Assembly: GCF_041435215.1 (NCBI RefSeq)
Contig: NZ_CP108394.1
Coordinates: 3,410,001 to 3,474,000, forward strand
Length of the DNA stretch: 64,000 nucleotides
Source: Streptomyces sp. NBC_01314
GTDB lineage: Bacteria; Actinomycetota; Actinomycetes; Streptomycetales; Streptomycetaceae
Direction of reading: 5' to 3'
Shown here: positions 54,628 to 63,626 of the stretch, in pieces
Layout: every line of letters begins with the position of its first letter
How positions within the stretch are numbered: position 1 is the stretch's first letter
The notes under the pieces: model-generated
The model's input: the letters and a program-made list of their open reading frames with translations, nothing else
Databases searched by the model: none
Told to the model about the DNA's origin: nothing
Program-made: the position numbers and the translations under genes

Positions 54628-56388
54628 CTACTCCCCCGCCGCAGCCGTCGCCTTGAGCGCCAGCCACAGCTCCATCCGCACATCGGCATCGTCCAGCGAG
54701 CGCCCCACGATCTCCTCCACCCGCCGCATCCGGTAGCGCAGGGTGTGCCGATGAACCCCCAGGTCGGCGGCAGCCGCATCCCACTGCCCGTGCCGAGACA
54801 ACCACGCCCGCAACGAGGCGACGAGATCCCCACGCCCGGTCGCGTCGTGTTCACGGAGCGGCCGAAGCAGACTGTCGGCGAAGGCACGCACCGCGTCATC
54901 GCCGAGAAGCGGCAGCACGGACCCGGCGGCCAGCTCCTCGTGCTCGACGAGACACCGCCCACGCCGCCGGGCCACGGACAGCGCCTGCTCGGCCTGCTTG
55001 TACGCTCCGGCGGCCGCGATCGGCCCGGCGGGCGCGGACAGCCCGACGACGAGTTCCTCCTCCTCGACGCAGACGGGGACGGCCACGGAAGCGGGGACGG
55101 GTGCGGCCGCGGACCCTGGATCCCGCCCGGCCGCACGCGACGCCTCCAACGCCACCGCGAACTCCCCGCACGCGGCGACCGCCGCGCCCCCGTCCACGGC
55201 GAGCACCACGAGCCGCTCCCCGTCGGGAACGACGAGTACCGCCTCCCCGGCCCGCGCGGCGGCGGCCTCCAGCACCTCGACGAGCTGCCCGAGCAGATCA
55301 GCACCCGAGCCGACGGCGAGCACCCCGCCGGCCGCCCCCCGGGCCCCGGCGGCGTTCCCGGCCCTGGCCGGACCCGCGGCCCCCGCCCCGGCCCCTGCCG
55401 CTCCCCCGCCCGCGGCCGCCGCCCCCTCCACCCGTGCCCGCGCCGCCGACGCCGAGGCGGACTCCGCGAGGATCAGCCGGAACGGCGCGTCCAACAGCTC
55501 CCCGTACAGATTCCCGGCGACGGCGCGCGCGTGGTCGCACTCCCCGGCCAGCAGCATGCGCAGCACCGCCGCACCGATCCGCTGCTCGGCGGCGTGCAAC
55601 GCGCGTGACCGTTCCGTCGTGAGCGTCAGCAGGGCGATCGCGGAGTGGAGGGCGTAGCGCTCGGCCGTGCCGAGGGCGGCCGCCGTGCCGACGGCGAGGG
55701 CGGCACGAGCCCGGCGCCCGGTGCCGAGGGAGTGCAGTTCGACGCGGTCCTCACCGCCGACGACCGCGCTGGCCGGCGCGGGCCGGTCCCGCAGCCGTTC
55801 GACGTCGGCCGTGAGCCGTCCGGCCCGCCGCTCCGCCCACTCCGGCGCCACCGCGACGACCGCACCGGAGGCGTCGTACAGGGCGGCCCATCCGTCGACC
55901 TGCGCGGCGAGCGCGCCGAGCAGCCCCTCGGGGCTGTCGGTCAGCGCCTGTCTGGTGAGTTCGCGCTGCGCGGCGAACCCCGCCGTCACCGCTTGGTACT
56001 GCTCGGCGGCGATGGCGGCCGAGACCGCCTTGCTGATGGCGAGGAAGGGCGTACGCCGGGGCACTTCCAGCAGCGGCAGCCCCTCTTTCTCGGCCGCGGC
56101 GACGAGCGCCTCGGGGATGTCCTCGTAGTGCACCCCGACGGCGAAGCCGAGCCCGACGACCCCGGCGCCCACCAGACGCCGTACATAGCGCCGCATCGCC
56201 TCCGGATCCTCCGCGTCCAGCTTGAGCGCGGTGATCAGCAGCAGTTCCCCGCCCTCCATGTACGGCACGGGATCGGCGAGTTCACTGCCGTGCGCCCAGC
56301 GCACCGGCACATCCAGACGGTCCTCGCCCGCCCGCACGGTCAGCTTGAGCGAGGAGTGGTGGACGAGCGAGGCGAGCGTGGGTGGCAT
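54628..56388 (-). CDS. PucR-family transcriptional regulator
   Basis: 586 residues from the ATG at 56386-56388, preceded by gaaggt. The N-terminal PucR sensor domain contains HGSELADPVPYMEGGELLLI. A central Ala-rich region (~305-345) is low complexity. The C-terminal HTH_30 domain is AAADLGVHRHTLRYRMRRVE and EIVGRSLDDADVRMELWLAL. PucR proteins often activate purine or amine catabolism. It sits between the aldehyde dehydrogenase and gabT genes and is a likely regulator of one or both. Confidence 0.9.
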   Translation of the reverse strand: MPPTLASLVHHSSLKLTVRAGEDRLDVPVRWAHGSELADPVPYMEGGELLLITALKLDAEDPEAMRRYVRRLVGAGVVGLGFAVGVHYEDIPEALVAAAEKEGLPLLEVPRRTPFLAISKAVSAAIAAEQYQAVTAGFAAQRELTRQALTDSPEGLLGALAAQVDGWAALYDASGAVVAVAPEWAERRAGRLTADVERLRDRPAPASAVVGGEDRVELHSLGTGRRARAALAVGTAAALGTAERYALHSAIALLTLTTERSRALHAAEQRIGAAVLRMLLAGECDHARAVAGNLYGELLDAPFRLILAESASASAARARVEGAAAAGGGAAGAGAGAAGPARAGNAAGARGAAGGVLAVGSGADLLGQLVEVLEAAAARAGEAVLVVPDGERLVVLAVDGGAAVAACGEFAVALEASRAAGRDPGSAAAPVPASVAVPVCVEEEELVVGLSAPAGPIAAAGAYKQAEQALSVARRRGRCLVEHEELAAGSVLPLLGDDAVRAFADSLLRPLREHDATGRGDLVASLRAWLSRHGQWDAAAADLGVHRHTLRYRMRRVEEIVGRSLDDADVRMELWLALKATAAAGE

Positions 56389-56534
56389 GGGACCTTCACG
56401 TCGGCGTGGGCTTTTGGCCGCCGCGTATGAACGGCCTGCCCCGATTCTGCCGCACCGTACGATCACGGGCCCCACGCACCGCACGTCGAATGGCTCGAAC
56501 CGAACGGCGCCCGGCCGCCCCCGGCCCGCCCCGC

Positions 56535-58664
56535 TCAGCCCCGCAGATCCACCAGCAACGGCGGCGCGTGCTCGCCCCGCACGTTCGTCAGCGACAGCAC
56601 CGCGTGGCCCGGCGGGACTCCGTGCGCCAGTTCGGAGGCGGACCACCGTTCCCGTTCGACCTGGCGCACGGTCACGGCCCGCGCGGTGGGTGCGTGGCCG
56701 GTGATGGCGCGGCGCAGCGCGTGCCAGGCCTTGCCCGCCGGGGAGTCGGCGATGATCTGCCGGTCGGTGACGTCCCGCGCCTCGGTCCACTCCTTGCCCC
56801 AGACTTCGGCGAAGTCCTGCCCGTCCCACGGGGTGAGCCCGGACAGCGCCATCCGGCAGCCGGTGGCGCCGAGGAGCGGCCCGCGCAGCGGCCGGGGCAC
56901 GTCGTCGAGGGTGCGGAGGGTGAGGACCGTGCCCGCGTTGGTCGAACGCAGCCGCTGGATGCCGCGTACGGCCTCCGGCGTGACTACGCCGGTCGCGTCG
57001 TCCAGCACGAGGCAGGCGAACAGTGAGCGGTCCTCCCGTACGGCGACGCTCGCGGTGAACTGGGCCAGCACCAGCCGTGCCAGGATGCGCGAGGCGTCGG
57101 CGTGGCCGCGCTCGGGGAGGTCGATACGGACCCGTACGGGGTGGTCGAGGGCGCGCAGGGAGAAGGGCCGGGACTGGCCGGAGGTGTCGAAGAACGTGGC
57201 GAAGGCGGGCCGGTCGAGGAGGGCGACCCGGTCGGCCAGTACGGAGCCGACGTCCCCGGGGTGCGCCAGCTGGCGTTCCCGCGCGTCCAGTTCCCGCAGC
57301 AGCGACTCCTGCCCGGCGTTCTGGAGGGCCGTGCGCAGCTCGCCCAGCTGTGCGGGCGAGCCGTCCAGCAGCTGCCGCAGCTGCGGCACCGAAGGGAACC
57401 GCCCGTGCACCGCCCGGAACGGGCCGAGCAACTGGGCGAGCACCGTGGTGGAGCGCCGGCTGTCGCCGCCCGGGTGCGGGTCGGCCAGGTCGCCGACGAG
57501 CGCCTCCGCGAGGACGGCCGCGGCCTCGTCGGGGTCCGTGGTCCCCCCGTAGAGGTCGAGGTCGTAGACGGACTCCGGGTTCCCGATCCGCACCACGACG
57601 TCGTACGCGTCGGCCGGTCCGAGGCCCGCCCCCGCGGCGCCCACGACCACCACCGCGGCGCGGCCGGCGAGCGCGTGCAGACACAGCGACTCGGCGACGG
57701 GCCAGACCACACTCCCGGTCTTGCCCGATCCGGCGGGCCCGACGGCCAGCAGGGACGTACCGAGCAGTTCGGGGCCCAGGGCGATGCCCGTGCCCCGGTA
57801 GGCGTACGGATTGCGCGGGTCGTCGACGGTGCCGCCCAGACGGACCTGCCCGGTGAGCATGTCGTGCCTGGCGAGCCGGGCGGGCAGGTCCCGCTCCCCG
57901 GAGGGGTGCAGACACGCCGCCGCGCCGTCCTTCAGCACCGCGCCGGTGAACGTCGCCAGGCTGTGCCGTCCGCTCTTCACGCCCTGCCACGCCCGCGTGA
58001 TCCGCGCATGATCCACATCCCGCATGAGCCCGGCCCCCGCCTCGACGACCAGCCGCTCGGCGGCCTCGACGGCCCCGGCCTCGCGGAGCTGGTTCCACCG
58101 GGCGGGGTCGTCCTCGGGCGGCGGTACGACCTGACGCTGCTGCGGCTGCCGGAAGCGCGGGGCGCCGTACCGGCGCCAGACCTCACCCCAGCGGCCGAGC
58201 CGTCCGACACCGATCATGATCGTCAGGGCGACGACGGTGTACCAGACATAGCTGAGGACCACCGCGGAGTACGAGTGGGCCGGCGCCCAGGAGTCCGGGA
58301 TCATCGCGAAGAGCGGCACGAGCCACCAGCCGCCGAGGTAGCCGTTCCAGAGCAGGGACCAGATCAGCCAGCCGACGAGGAAGGCGATCAGGGCGCCGCC
58401 GAGCAGTTGCCGGGCGGGGACGATCTCCGGTTCCTCCTCCGGCCGCGGCCGGTGCCCGAACCGCCACACGCCGGGCGCGGCGTCAGGTCGCGGCGTCCGC
58501 AGCCAGGACAGGAAGGCGTTCCCGTCCGGCCTGGGCGGCGCCCCCGGAACTCCCGCGGGCAGGGGAGGCCGGGGAGGTGCCGCCGGCATCTCCGGCGACC
58601 CCGCCGGACGCGGCACGGAATGTGCGTGCGTGCCCCGCGCGTCCCGCGTTCCGTCGCTGTCCAT
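56535..58664 (-). CDS. Membrane-anchored conjugation/T4SS-like ATPase (TraD/FtsK-like)
   Basis: 709 residues from the ATG at 58662-58664, preceded by ggggg; an ATG 12 codons upstream lacks a ribosome site. A proline-rich N terminus and two or three membrane segments (~75-165) precede the ATPase domain. Walker A is LLAVGPAGSGKTGSVVWPVA (about residue 306); Walker B is LFACLVLDDATG. The C-terminal half resembles TraD/VirD4-type coupling ATPases. No relaxase or T4SS genes are present. It is probably a conserved chromosomal actinobacterial ATPase of unknown role. Confidence 0.78.
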   Translation of the reverse strand: MDSDGTRDARGTHAHSVPRPAGSPEMPAAPPRPPLPAGVPGAPPRPDGNAFLSWLRTPRPDAAPGVWRFGHRPRPEEEPEIVPARQLLGGALIAFLVGWLIWSLLWNGYLGGWWLVPLFAMIPDSWAPAHSYSAVVLSYVWYTVVALTIMIGVGRLGRWGEVWRRYGAPRFRQPQQRQVVPPPEDDPARWNQLREAGAVEAAERLVVEAGAGLMRDVDHARITRAWQGVKSGRHSLATFTGAVLKDGAAACLHPSGERDLPARLARHDMLTGQVRLGGTVDDPRNPYAYRGTGIALGPELLGTSLLAVGPAGSGKTGSVVWPVAESLCLHALAGRAAVVVVGAAGAGLGPADAYDVVVRIGNPESVYDLDLYGGTTDPDEAAAVLAEALVGDLADPHPGGDSRRSTTVLAQLLGPFRAVHGRFPSVPQLRQLLDGSPAQLGELRTALQNAGQESLLRELDARERQLAHPGDVGSVLADRVALLDRPAFATFFDTSGQSRPFSLRALDHPVRVRIDLPERGHADASRILARLVLAQFTASVAVREDRSLFACLVLDDATGVVTPEAVRGIQRLRSTNAGTVLTLRTLDDVPRPLRGPLLGATGCRMALSGLTPWDGQDFAEVWGKEWTEARDVTDRQIIADSPAGKAWHALRRAITGHAPTARAVTVRQVERERWSASELAHGVPPGHAVLSLTNVRGEHAPPLLVDLRG

Positions 58665-59002
58665 CGCGCCTGCCCCCTGACCAGCCGTTCCGTCCACCAT
58701 CAGCGAGCCAATCTAACGCTCCCGCAAGGGGAGTTCACCGTTTACGCGGCCGGGTGGCCCCCAGTGCTCACCGTATTACGCGGCTGGGCGCAGACCCGTG
58801 CCCACCGTTGCTCCATGTCCAACGCGGACAAGACGAACCCTCGACAACGCCCACATGGAGCATGCCCACCCTCCGGTCGCCGCCCTAGCCTGCGAGAAAA
58901 GAAGGCAAGCGTCCGAAAAACACCCTCAGGGCTCGGCGCGAGCGCCGACCCGCCCGCCGTACGTCCCATGCCGTACACACGCACGATCACCAGGGAGCTC
59001 CC
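58665..59002. other. Intergenic region upstream of gabT
   Basis: 338 bases with no gene. It holds a direct-repeat pair (58735 and 58768) and the gabT leader. Confidence 0.5.
58735..58788. promoter_or_regulatory. Direct-repeat pair upstream of gabT
   Basis: tcaccgtttacgcggccggg and tcaccgtattacgcggctgg are 33 bp apart, about three helix turns. They are candidate sites for the nearby PucR-type regulator. Confidence 0.45.
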
Positions 59003-60346
59003 ATGACCGCCCTTCCGCCGCTTCCCCAGGAGCGCCGCGTAGTCACCGCCATCCCCGGACCGAAGTCGCAGGAGCTGCAGGCTCGTCGTGTCGCCGCGGT
59101 CGCGGCGGGGGTCGGGTCGGTGTTGCCGGTGTTCACCGCGCGCGCGGGCGGCGGCATCATCGAGGACGTCGACGGCAACCGGCTGATCGACTTCGGCTCG
59201 GGCATCGCCGTCACGAGCGTCGGCGCCAGCGCCGAGGCCGTCGTCCGCCGGGCCACCGCCCAGCTCCAGGACTTCACGCACACCTGTTTCATGGTCACGC
59301 CGTACGAGGGCTACGTGGCGGTCGCCGAGGCCCTCGCCGAGCTGACCCCGGGCGACCACGCCAAGAAGTCCGCGCTGTTCAACAGCGGCGCCGAGGCCGT
59401 CGAGAACGCCGTGAAGATCGCCCGGTCCTACACCAGGCGGCAGGCTGTGGTCGTGTTCGACCACGGCTACCACGGTCGCACCAACCTCACGATGGCGCTG
59501 ACCGCGAAGAACATGCCGTACAAGCACGGCTTCGGGCCGTTCGCCCCCGAGGTGTACCGCGTCCCGGTGGCGTACGGCTACCGCTGGCCGACCGGTCCGG
59601 AGAACGCGGGCCCCGAGGCCGCCGCGCAGGCCATCGACCAGATCTCCAAGCAGGTCGGCGCGGAGAACGTGGCCGCGATCATCATCGAGCCGGTGCTCGG
59701 CGAGGGCGGCTTCATCGAGCCGGCCAAGGGTTTCCTGCCCGCGATCAGCGAGTTCGCCGCCGACAACGGCATCGTCTTCGTCGCCGACGAGATCCAGTCC
59801 GGCTTCTGCCGCACCGGCCAGTGGTTCGCCTGCGAGGACGAGGGCATCGTCCCGGACCTGATCACCACCGCCAAGGGCATCGCCGGCGGCCTCCCGCTCG
59901 CCGCCGTCACCGGGCGCGCGGAGATCATGGACGCGGCGCACGCGGGCGGCCTGGGCGGTACCTACGGCGGCAACCCCGTCGCCTGCGCGGGCGCCCTCGG
60001 CTCGATCGAGACGATGAAGGAACTCGACCTCAACGCCAGGGCGAAGAGCATCGAGGCGGTCATGAAGGCCCGGCTCACCGCCATGGCCGAAAAGTTCGAC
60101 GTCATCGGCGACATCCGCGGCCGCGGCGCCATGATCGCCATCGAACTGGTCAAGGACCGTACGACGAAGGAGCCGAACCCGGAGGTGACCGCCGCGCTGG
60201 CGAAGGCCTGCCACCAGGAGGGCCTGCTGGTCCTGACCTGTGGCACCTACGGCAACGTGCTCCGCTTCCTGCCGCCGCTCGTCATCGGCGAGGACCTCCT
60301 GAGCGAGGGCCTCGACATCATCGAGCAGGCGTTCACCCGGGTCTGA
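59003..60346 (+). CDS. gabT: 4-aminobutyrate aminotransferase
   Basis: 447 residues from an ATG with gggagc upstream. GabT moves the amino group of GABA to 2-oxoglutarate, giving succinate semialdehyde. SALFNSGAEAVENAVKIARS, IIIEPVLGEGGFIEPAKGF and VADEIQSGFCRTGQWFAC are class III aminotransferase motifs; the PLP Lys is in ITTAKGIAGGLPLAAV (about residue 291). It is divergent from the ATPase gene. The aldehyde dehydrogenase at 53-54 kb could take the next step. Confidence 0.94.
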   Translation: MTALPPLPQERRVVTAIPGPKSQELQARRVAAVAAGVGSVLPVFTARAGGGIIEDVDGNRLIDFGSGIAVTSVGASAEAVVRRATAQLQDFTHTCFMVTPYEGYVAVAEALAELTPGDHAKKSALFNSGAEAVENAVKIARSYTRRQAVVVFDHGYHGRTNLTMALTAKNMPYKHGFGPFAPEVYRVPVAYGYRWPTGPENAGPEAAAQAIDQISKQVGAENVAAIIIEPVLGEGGFIEPAKGFLPAISEFAADNGIVFVADEIQSGFCRTGQWFACEDEGIVPDLITTAKGIAGGLPLAAVTGRAEIMDAAHAGGLGGTYGGNPVACAGALGSIETMKELDLNARAKSIEAVMKARLTAMAEKFDVIGDIRGRGAMIAIELVKDRTTKEPNPEVTAALAKACHQEGLLVLTCGTYGNVLRFLPPLVIGEDLLSEGLDIIEQAFTRV

Positions 60347-60364
60347 CACACGACGCACGGTGCC

Positions 60365-60389
60365 GAGCACCCCTCTTCGCGGGGCGCTC
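60365..60389 (+). terminator. Possible terminator after gabT
   Basis: gagcacccc and ggggcgctc pair with one mismatch around a 7-base loop, 18 bases past the stop. Confidence 0.5.
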
Positions 60390-60559
60390 GCATACGGAAC
60401 TCCCACCCGCCTCCGACGTCCCACGCTTCCCGGAACCGGAATCCGATCCCGGATTCCGGTCCCTGTGGACAAGCGTCAGAGCACGTGAAGAAGGTGTGCA
60501 AGGTGCATGGCGGGTCGCGATTCCGGCTGTCGTCACCGCGTTCCCTGTCGTAGGTTCTG

Positions 60560-61408
60560 ATGCAGATGAGAGATACACCCCGCCCACAGGGGACTGTGGG
60601 TGACACCGGGTCGGGGCCTCCCCAGCTTCGCCCTGGTCGTGCCCTCGCGCACACACCCGGAGCTTCCGGCTCCGGATCTCCTCACCGATCGGATGGCCGC
60701 CCGCCCCAAACCCCCCGGGGCGTGCGGCACACCGATCCGGACGGCCACCCCCGAACCACCCCCCCTGTTCGGGGGTGGCCGTCCACCCCCTCGGGCCGCC
60801 GCGCCGCCCTCCTCCTTCTCGGCGCCCCGGCCCTTCTCTTCGCCCTGATCACCTGGCAGGTCCTCGCGCACGGCCCCCTGGCCCGCGCGGACGAAAGCGT
60901 CAGCGACGCCCTCGTCCACCGGGGCGCCCCCACCCGGTTCCTCGCCGACCTCGGCAACATCACAGTCGCCGTCCCGGTCCTCGCCCTCGTGCTCCTGTAC
61001 GTCGCGTGGCGTACGCGTGCCACCGGTAGGGACCACTGGTGGCGGCCCTCCGCCGCGGCGGCGCTCCTCATGGCCGCCGTACCGCTCTGGGTGATCCCGT
61101 TGAAGGAGCTCATCGCCCGGTCGGGCCCGCCGGTCATGGGCCCCGGGACGGGTTTCTACCCCTCCGGCCACACCGCGACCGCCTCCGTCGCGTACGGCGG
61201 TGCCGTCCTGCTCCTGCTGCCCTGGCTGCGCGGCGCCCCCGCGCGCCGCGCGGTCGTCGTCCTCGCGGTCGTCCTGAACATCGGGGTCGGCTTCGGCCTG
61301 GTGCGCCAGGGCTACCACTGGCCGCTCGACGTGGTGGCGAGCTGGTGCGTGTGCGCGACGCTGCTCTCCTCGCTGTGGTTCCGGGTGCGTCGTCGTCCTG
61401 CGGGGTGA
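60560..61408 (+). CDS. PAP2-superfamily membrane phosphatase
   Basis: 282 residues if the first in-frame start is used. The first ~70 residues are Pro/Arg-rich and poorly conserved in look; a GTG at 60722 is an alternative start. Five to six membrane segments carry the three PAP2 motifs: KELIARSGPP, YPSGHTATASVA and GLVRQGYHWPLDVVASW. The two catalytic His are in motifs 2 and 3. It likely removes phosphate from a lipid such as undecaprenyl diphosphate or phosphatidate. Confidence 0.85.
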   Translation: MQMRDTPRPQGTVGDTGSGPPQLRPGRALAHTPGASGSGSPHRSDGRPPQTPRGVRHTDPDGHPRTTPPVRGWPSTPSGRRAALLLLGAPALLFALITWQVLAHGPLARADESVSDALVHRGAPTRFLADLGNITVAVPVLALVLLYVAWRTRATGRDHWWRPSAAAALLMAAVPLWVIPLKELIARSGPPVMGPGTGFYPSGHTATASVAYGGAVLLLLPWLRGAPARRAVVVLAVVLNIGVGFGLVRQGYHWPLDVVASWCVCATLLSSLWFRVRRRPAG

Positions 61409-62176
61409 GGTTCTCGGTCGACGGGTCAGGACATCCAGCGTGGGATAGCCGAGTGCGTTCGGCAGGATCAACACGTCCCAGGCCCTGCCCGCCGGAAGCA
61501 GGGCGACCCCCAGGGGGTTGGAACTGCTCACCAAGGAGTGCGCACAAGGCCGAGTTAGCTCGATCGTGTGATCGTCCGCTTGTGGGCTTGCGGTGCCCTG
61601 GGCTGATCGGCTGATCGGCTGACGTGATCGTGCGACCTGGGACACCGGGTACGGCGTCGGCGTGCGGGGCCCCTGCTCCACGAGAGGATGGTTCAGGGCC
61701 TCCCCGTCGCCTTGGCCGTACCCACATGGCCAGGTCGCGCAGGGCTGTGTCCGTCAGCGGCCTCCGGCCGCGGGGGCCTCCCGGGCCCGGACCACGCACA
61801 GGATGCGCGTCGCCACCCGGGGCCGAGAACGCCGGGGACCAGCTCGCCCAAGACCGTTCGGGGCGCGCGGCTGAACGGACTCACCCCCGCTCAGTCCACA
61901 GGAACGGTTGCGCTCCCACTCCCAGCGGCAGGCCTCGGGATCCGGTGATACGGATGCCAGCCACTCGGCCGCCGTCTTGGCCCCAGTCATGACAGGGACC
62001 TTCCTCTCTCCAGAGCTCCGCCGGACGCGGTTTCGCGTCAGGAGCACAGACAGAGGTTTTGGCCGGGCATTACGCGGGTTCCGACCACCTCTTGGTGGTG
62101 AATGAGGTAACCCACCCAACAGGCGTACGCCTGTTGATCACGTGCGCGCCTTCACGCCCTCGGCGCTCCCGCTCCG
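61409..62176. other. 768-base gap holding a broken gene
   Basis: No intact gene is visible. Two protein fragments that seem to belong to one family lie in different minus-strand frames. Confidence 0.6.
61421..61990 (-). pseudogene. Split remnant of a small Streptomyces protein
   Basis: An N-terminal piece starts at ATG 61988-61990 with ggaagg upstream and reads MTGAKTAAEWLASVSPDPEA then CRWEWERN. After ~386 bases a second piece in another frame reads NPLGVALLPAGRAWDVLILP then LGYPTLDVLTR before dissolving near 61421. Joined at the shared Asn they make a smooth sequence that resembles, from memory, a small actinobacterial family. The inserted segment has ggaac at both ends but no recognisable transposase. 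Confidence 0.5.
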
Positions 62177-63595
62177 TCAGCTGTCGAAGCCCAGCCCCAG
62201 CCGGTCCATGGCCTTCAGCCACAGGTTGCGGCGGCCTGCGTGGGAGTCGGCGCGGGCCAGGGACCACTTGGTGAGGGTGATACCGGTCCAGGCGAAGGGC
62301 TCCGGCGGGAACGGCAGCGGCTTCCTGCGGACCATCTCCAGTTCGGTGCGCTCGGTGCGCTCGCCCGCGAGCAGGTCCAGCATGACGTCGGCGCCGAACC
62401 GGGTGGCGCCCACGCCCAGCCCCGTGTAGCCGGCCGCGTAGGCGACTCTGCCCTGGTGGGCGGTGCCGAAGAAGGCCGAGAAGCGGGAGCAGGTGTCGAT
62501 CGCGCCGCCCCAGGCGTGGGTGAAGCGGACCCCCTCCAGCTGCGGGAAGCAGGTGAAGAAGTGCCCGGCGAGCTTGGCGTACGTCTCCGGCCGGTCGTCG
62601 TACTCGGCGCGCACTCGGCCGCCGTACTGGTACACCGCGTCGTAGCCGCCCCAGAGGATCCGGTTGTCGGCGCTGAGCCGGAAGTAGTGGAACTGGTTGG
62701 CCGAGTCCCCGAGCCCCTGCCGGTTCTTCCAGCCGATCGACGCCAGCTGGTCGGCGGTCAGCGGCTCGGTCATCAGGGCGTAGTCGTAGACGGGGACGGT
62801 GTACGCGCGGACACGCTTGACCAGGCTGGGGAAGATGTTCGTGCCGAGCGCCACCTGCCGGGTACGGACCTGGCCGTAGGGGGTGCGGACGGCCATGCCG
62901 ACGCCGTGGTTCTTCAGGTTGAGCGCGGGGGTGTGCTCGTAGACGCGGACGCCGAGGTTCAGGCAGGCCCGCTTGAGGCCCCAGGCGAGTTTGGCGGGGT
63001 GCAGCATGGCGACGCCCCGGCGGTCGTGCAGGCCCGCCTGGAAGGTGGGGGAGGCGACCTGGTCGCGGACGGCGTCGGCGTCCAGGAACTCGATGCCGTC
63101 GGCGAGGCCCTTGCCGACGATCTCGTCGTACCAGTCGCGCAGTTCCCGGGCCTGGTACGGCTCGGTGGCCACGTCGATCTCGCCGGCGCGTTCGAAGTCG
63201 CAGTCCAGGCCGTGGCGGGCGACCGCCGCCTCGATCTCGTCGAGGTTGCGGGCGCCCAGTTCCTCCAGCTTGTGGATCTCGTCGGGCCAGCGGGCGAGGC
63301 CGTTGGCCAGCCCGTGGGTGATCGAGGCGGCGCAGAAGCCGCCGTTGCGGCCGGAGGCGGCCCAGCCCACCTCACGGCCTTCCAGCAGGACGACATCCCG
63401 CCCCGGGTCGCGCTCCTTGGCGATCAGCGCGGTCCACAGCCCGCTGTAGCCACCGCCGACGACCAGCAGGTCGCAGCTCTCGGAGCCGGTGAGCGCGGGC
63501 TCGGGGTGGGGCTTGCCGGAATCTTCGAGCCAGTACGGCTCCGGCTGTGCGTCGGCGAGTGACTTTGTCCAACGGTTCATGGCGCTTGGGGCCAT
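62177..63595 (-). CDS. FAD-dependent amine oxidase (PuuB-like)
   Basis: 472 residues from the ATG at 63593-63595, with gggag upstream. The N-terminal Rossmann motif is LLVVGGGYSGLWTALIAKER and the second flavin loop is EVGWAASGRNGGF. C-terminal AYAAGYTGLGVGATRFGADV is a DAO-family signature. Such proteins oxidise gamma-glutamylputrescine or related amines. It follows the permease gene by 31 bases on the same strand, supporting an amine role. Confidence 0.88.
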   Translation of the reverse strand: MAPSAMNRWTKSLADAQPEPYWLEDSGKPHPEPALTGSESCDLLVVGGGYSGLWTALIAKERDPGRDVVLLEGREVGWAASGRNGGFCAASITHGLANGLARWPDEIHKLEELGARNLDEIEAAVARHGLDCDFERAGEIDVATEPYQARELRDWYDEIVGKGLADGIEFLDADAVRDQVASPTFQAGLHDRRGVAMLHPAKLAWGLKRACLNLGVRVYEHTPALNLKNHGVGMAVRTPYGQVRTRQVALGTNIFPSLVKRVRAYTVPVYDYALMTEPLTADQLASIGWKNRQGLGDSANQFHYFRLSADNRILWGGYDAVYQYGGRVRAEYDDRPETYAKLAGHFFTCFPQLEGVRFTHAWGGAIDTCSRFSAFFGTAHQGRVAYAAGYTGLGVGATRFGADVMLDLLAGERTERTELEMVRRKPLPFPPEPFAWTGITLTKWSLARADSHAGRRNLWLKAMDRLGLGFDS

Positions 63596-63626
63596 GATTC
63601 CAACTCCCTACAGAGTCGACAGGGGC

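Noticed and set aside
56535..58664. Integrative conjugative element
   Set aside because: Only a coupling-like ATPase is present; no relaxase, integrase, att site or T4SS genes.
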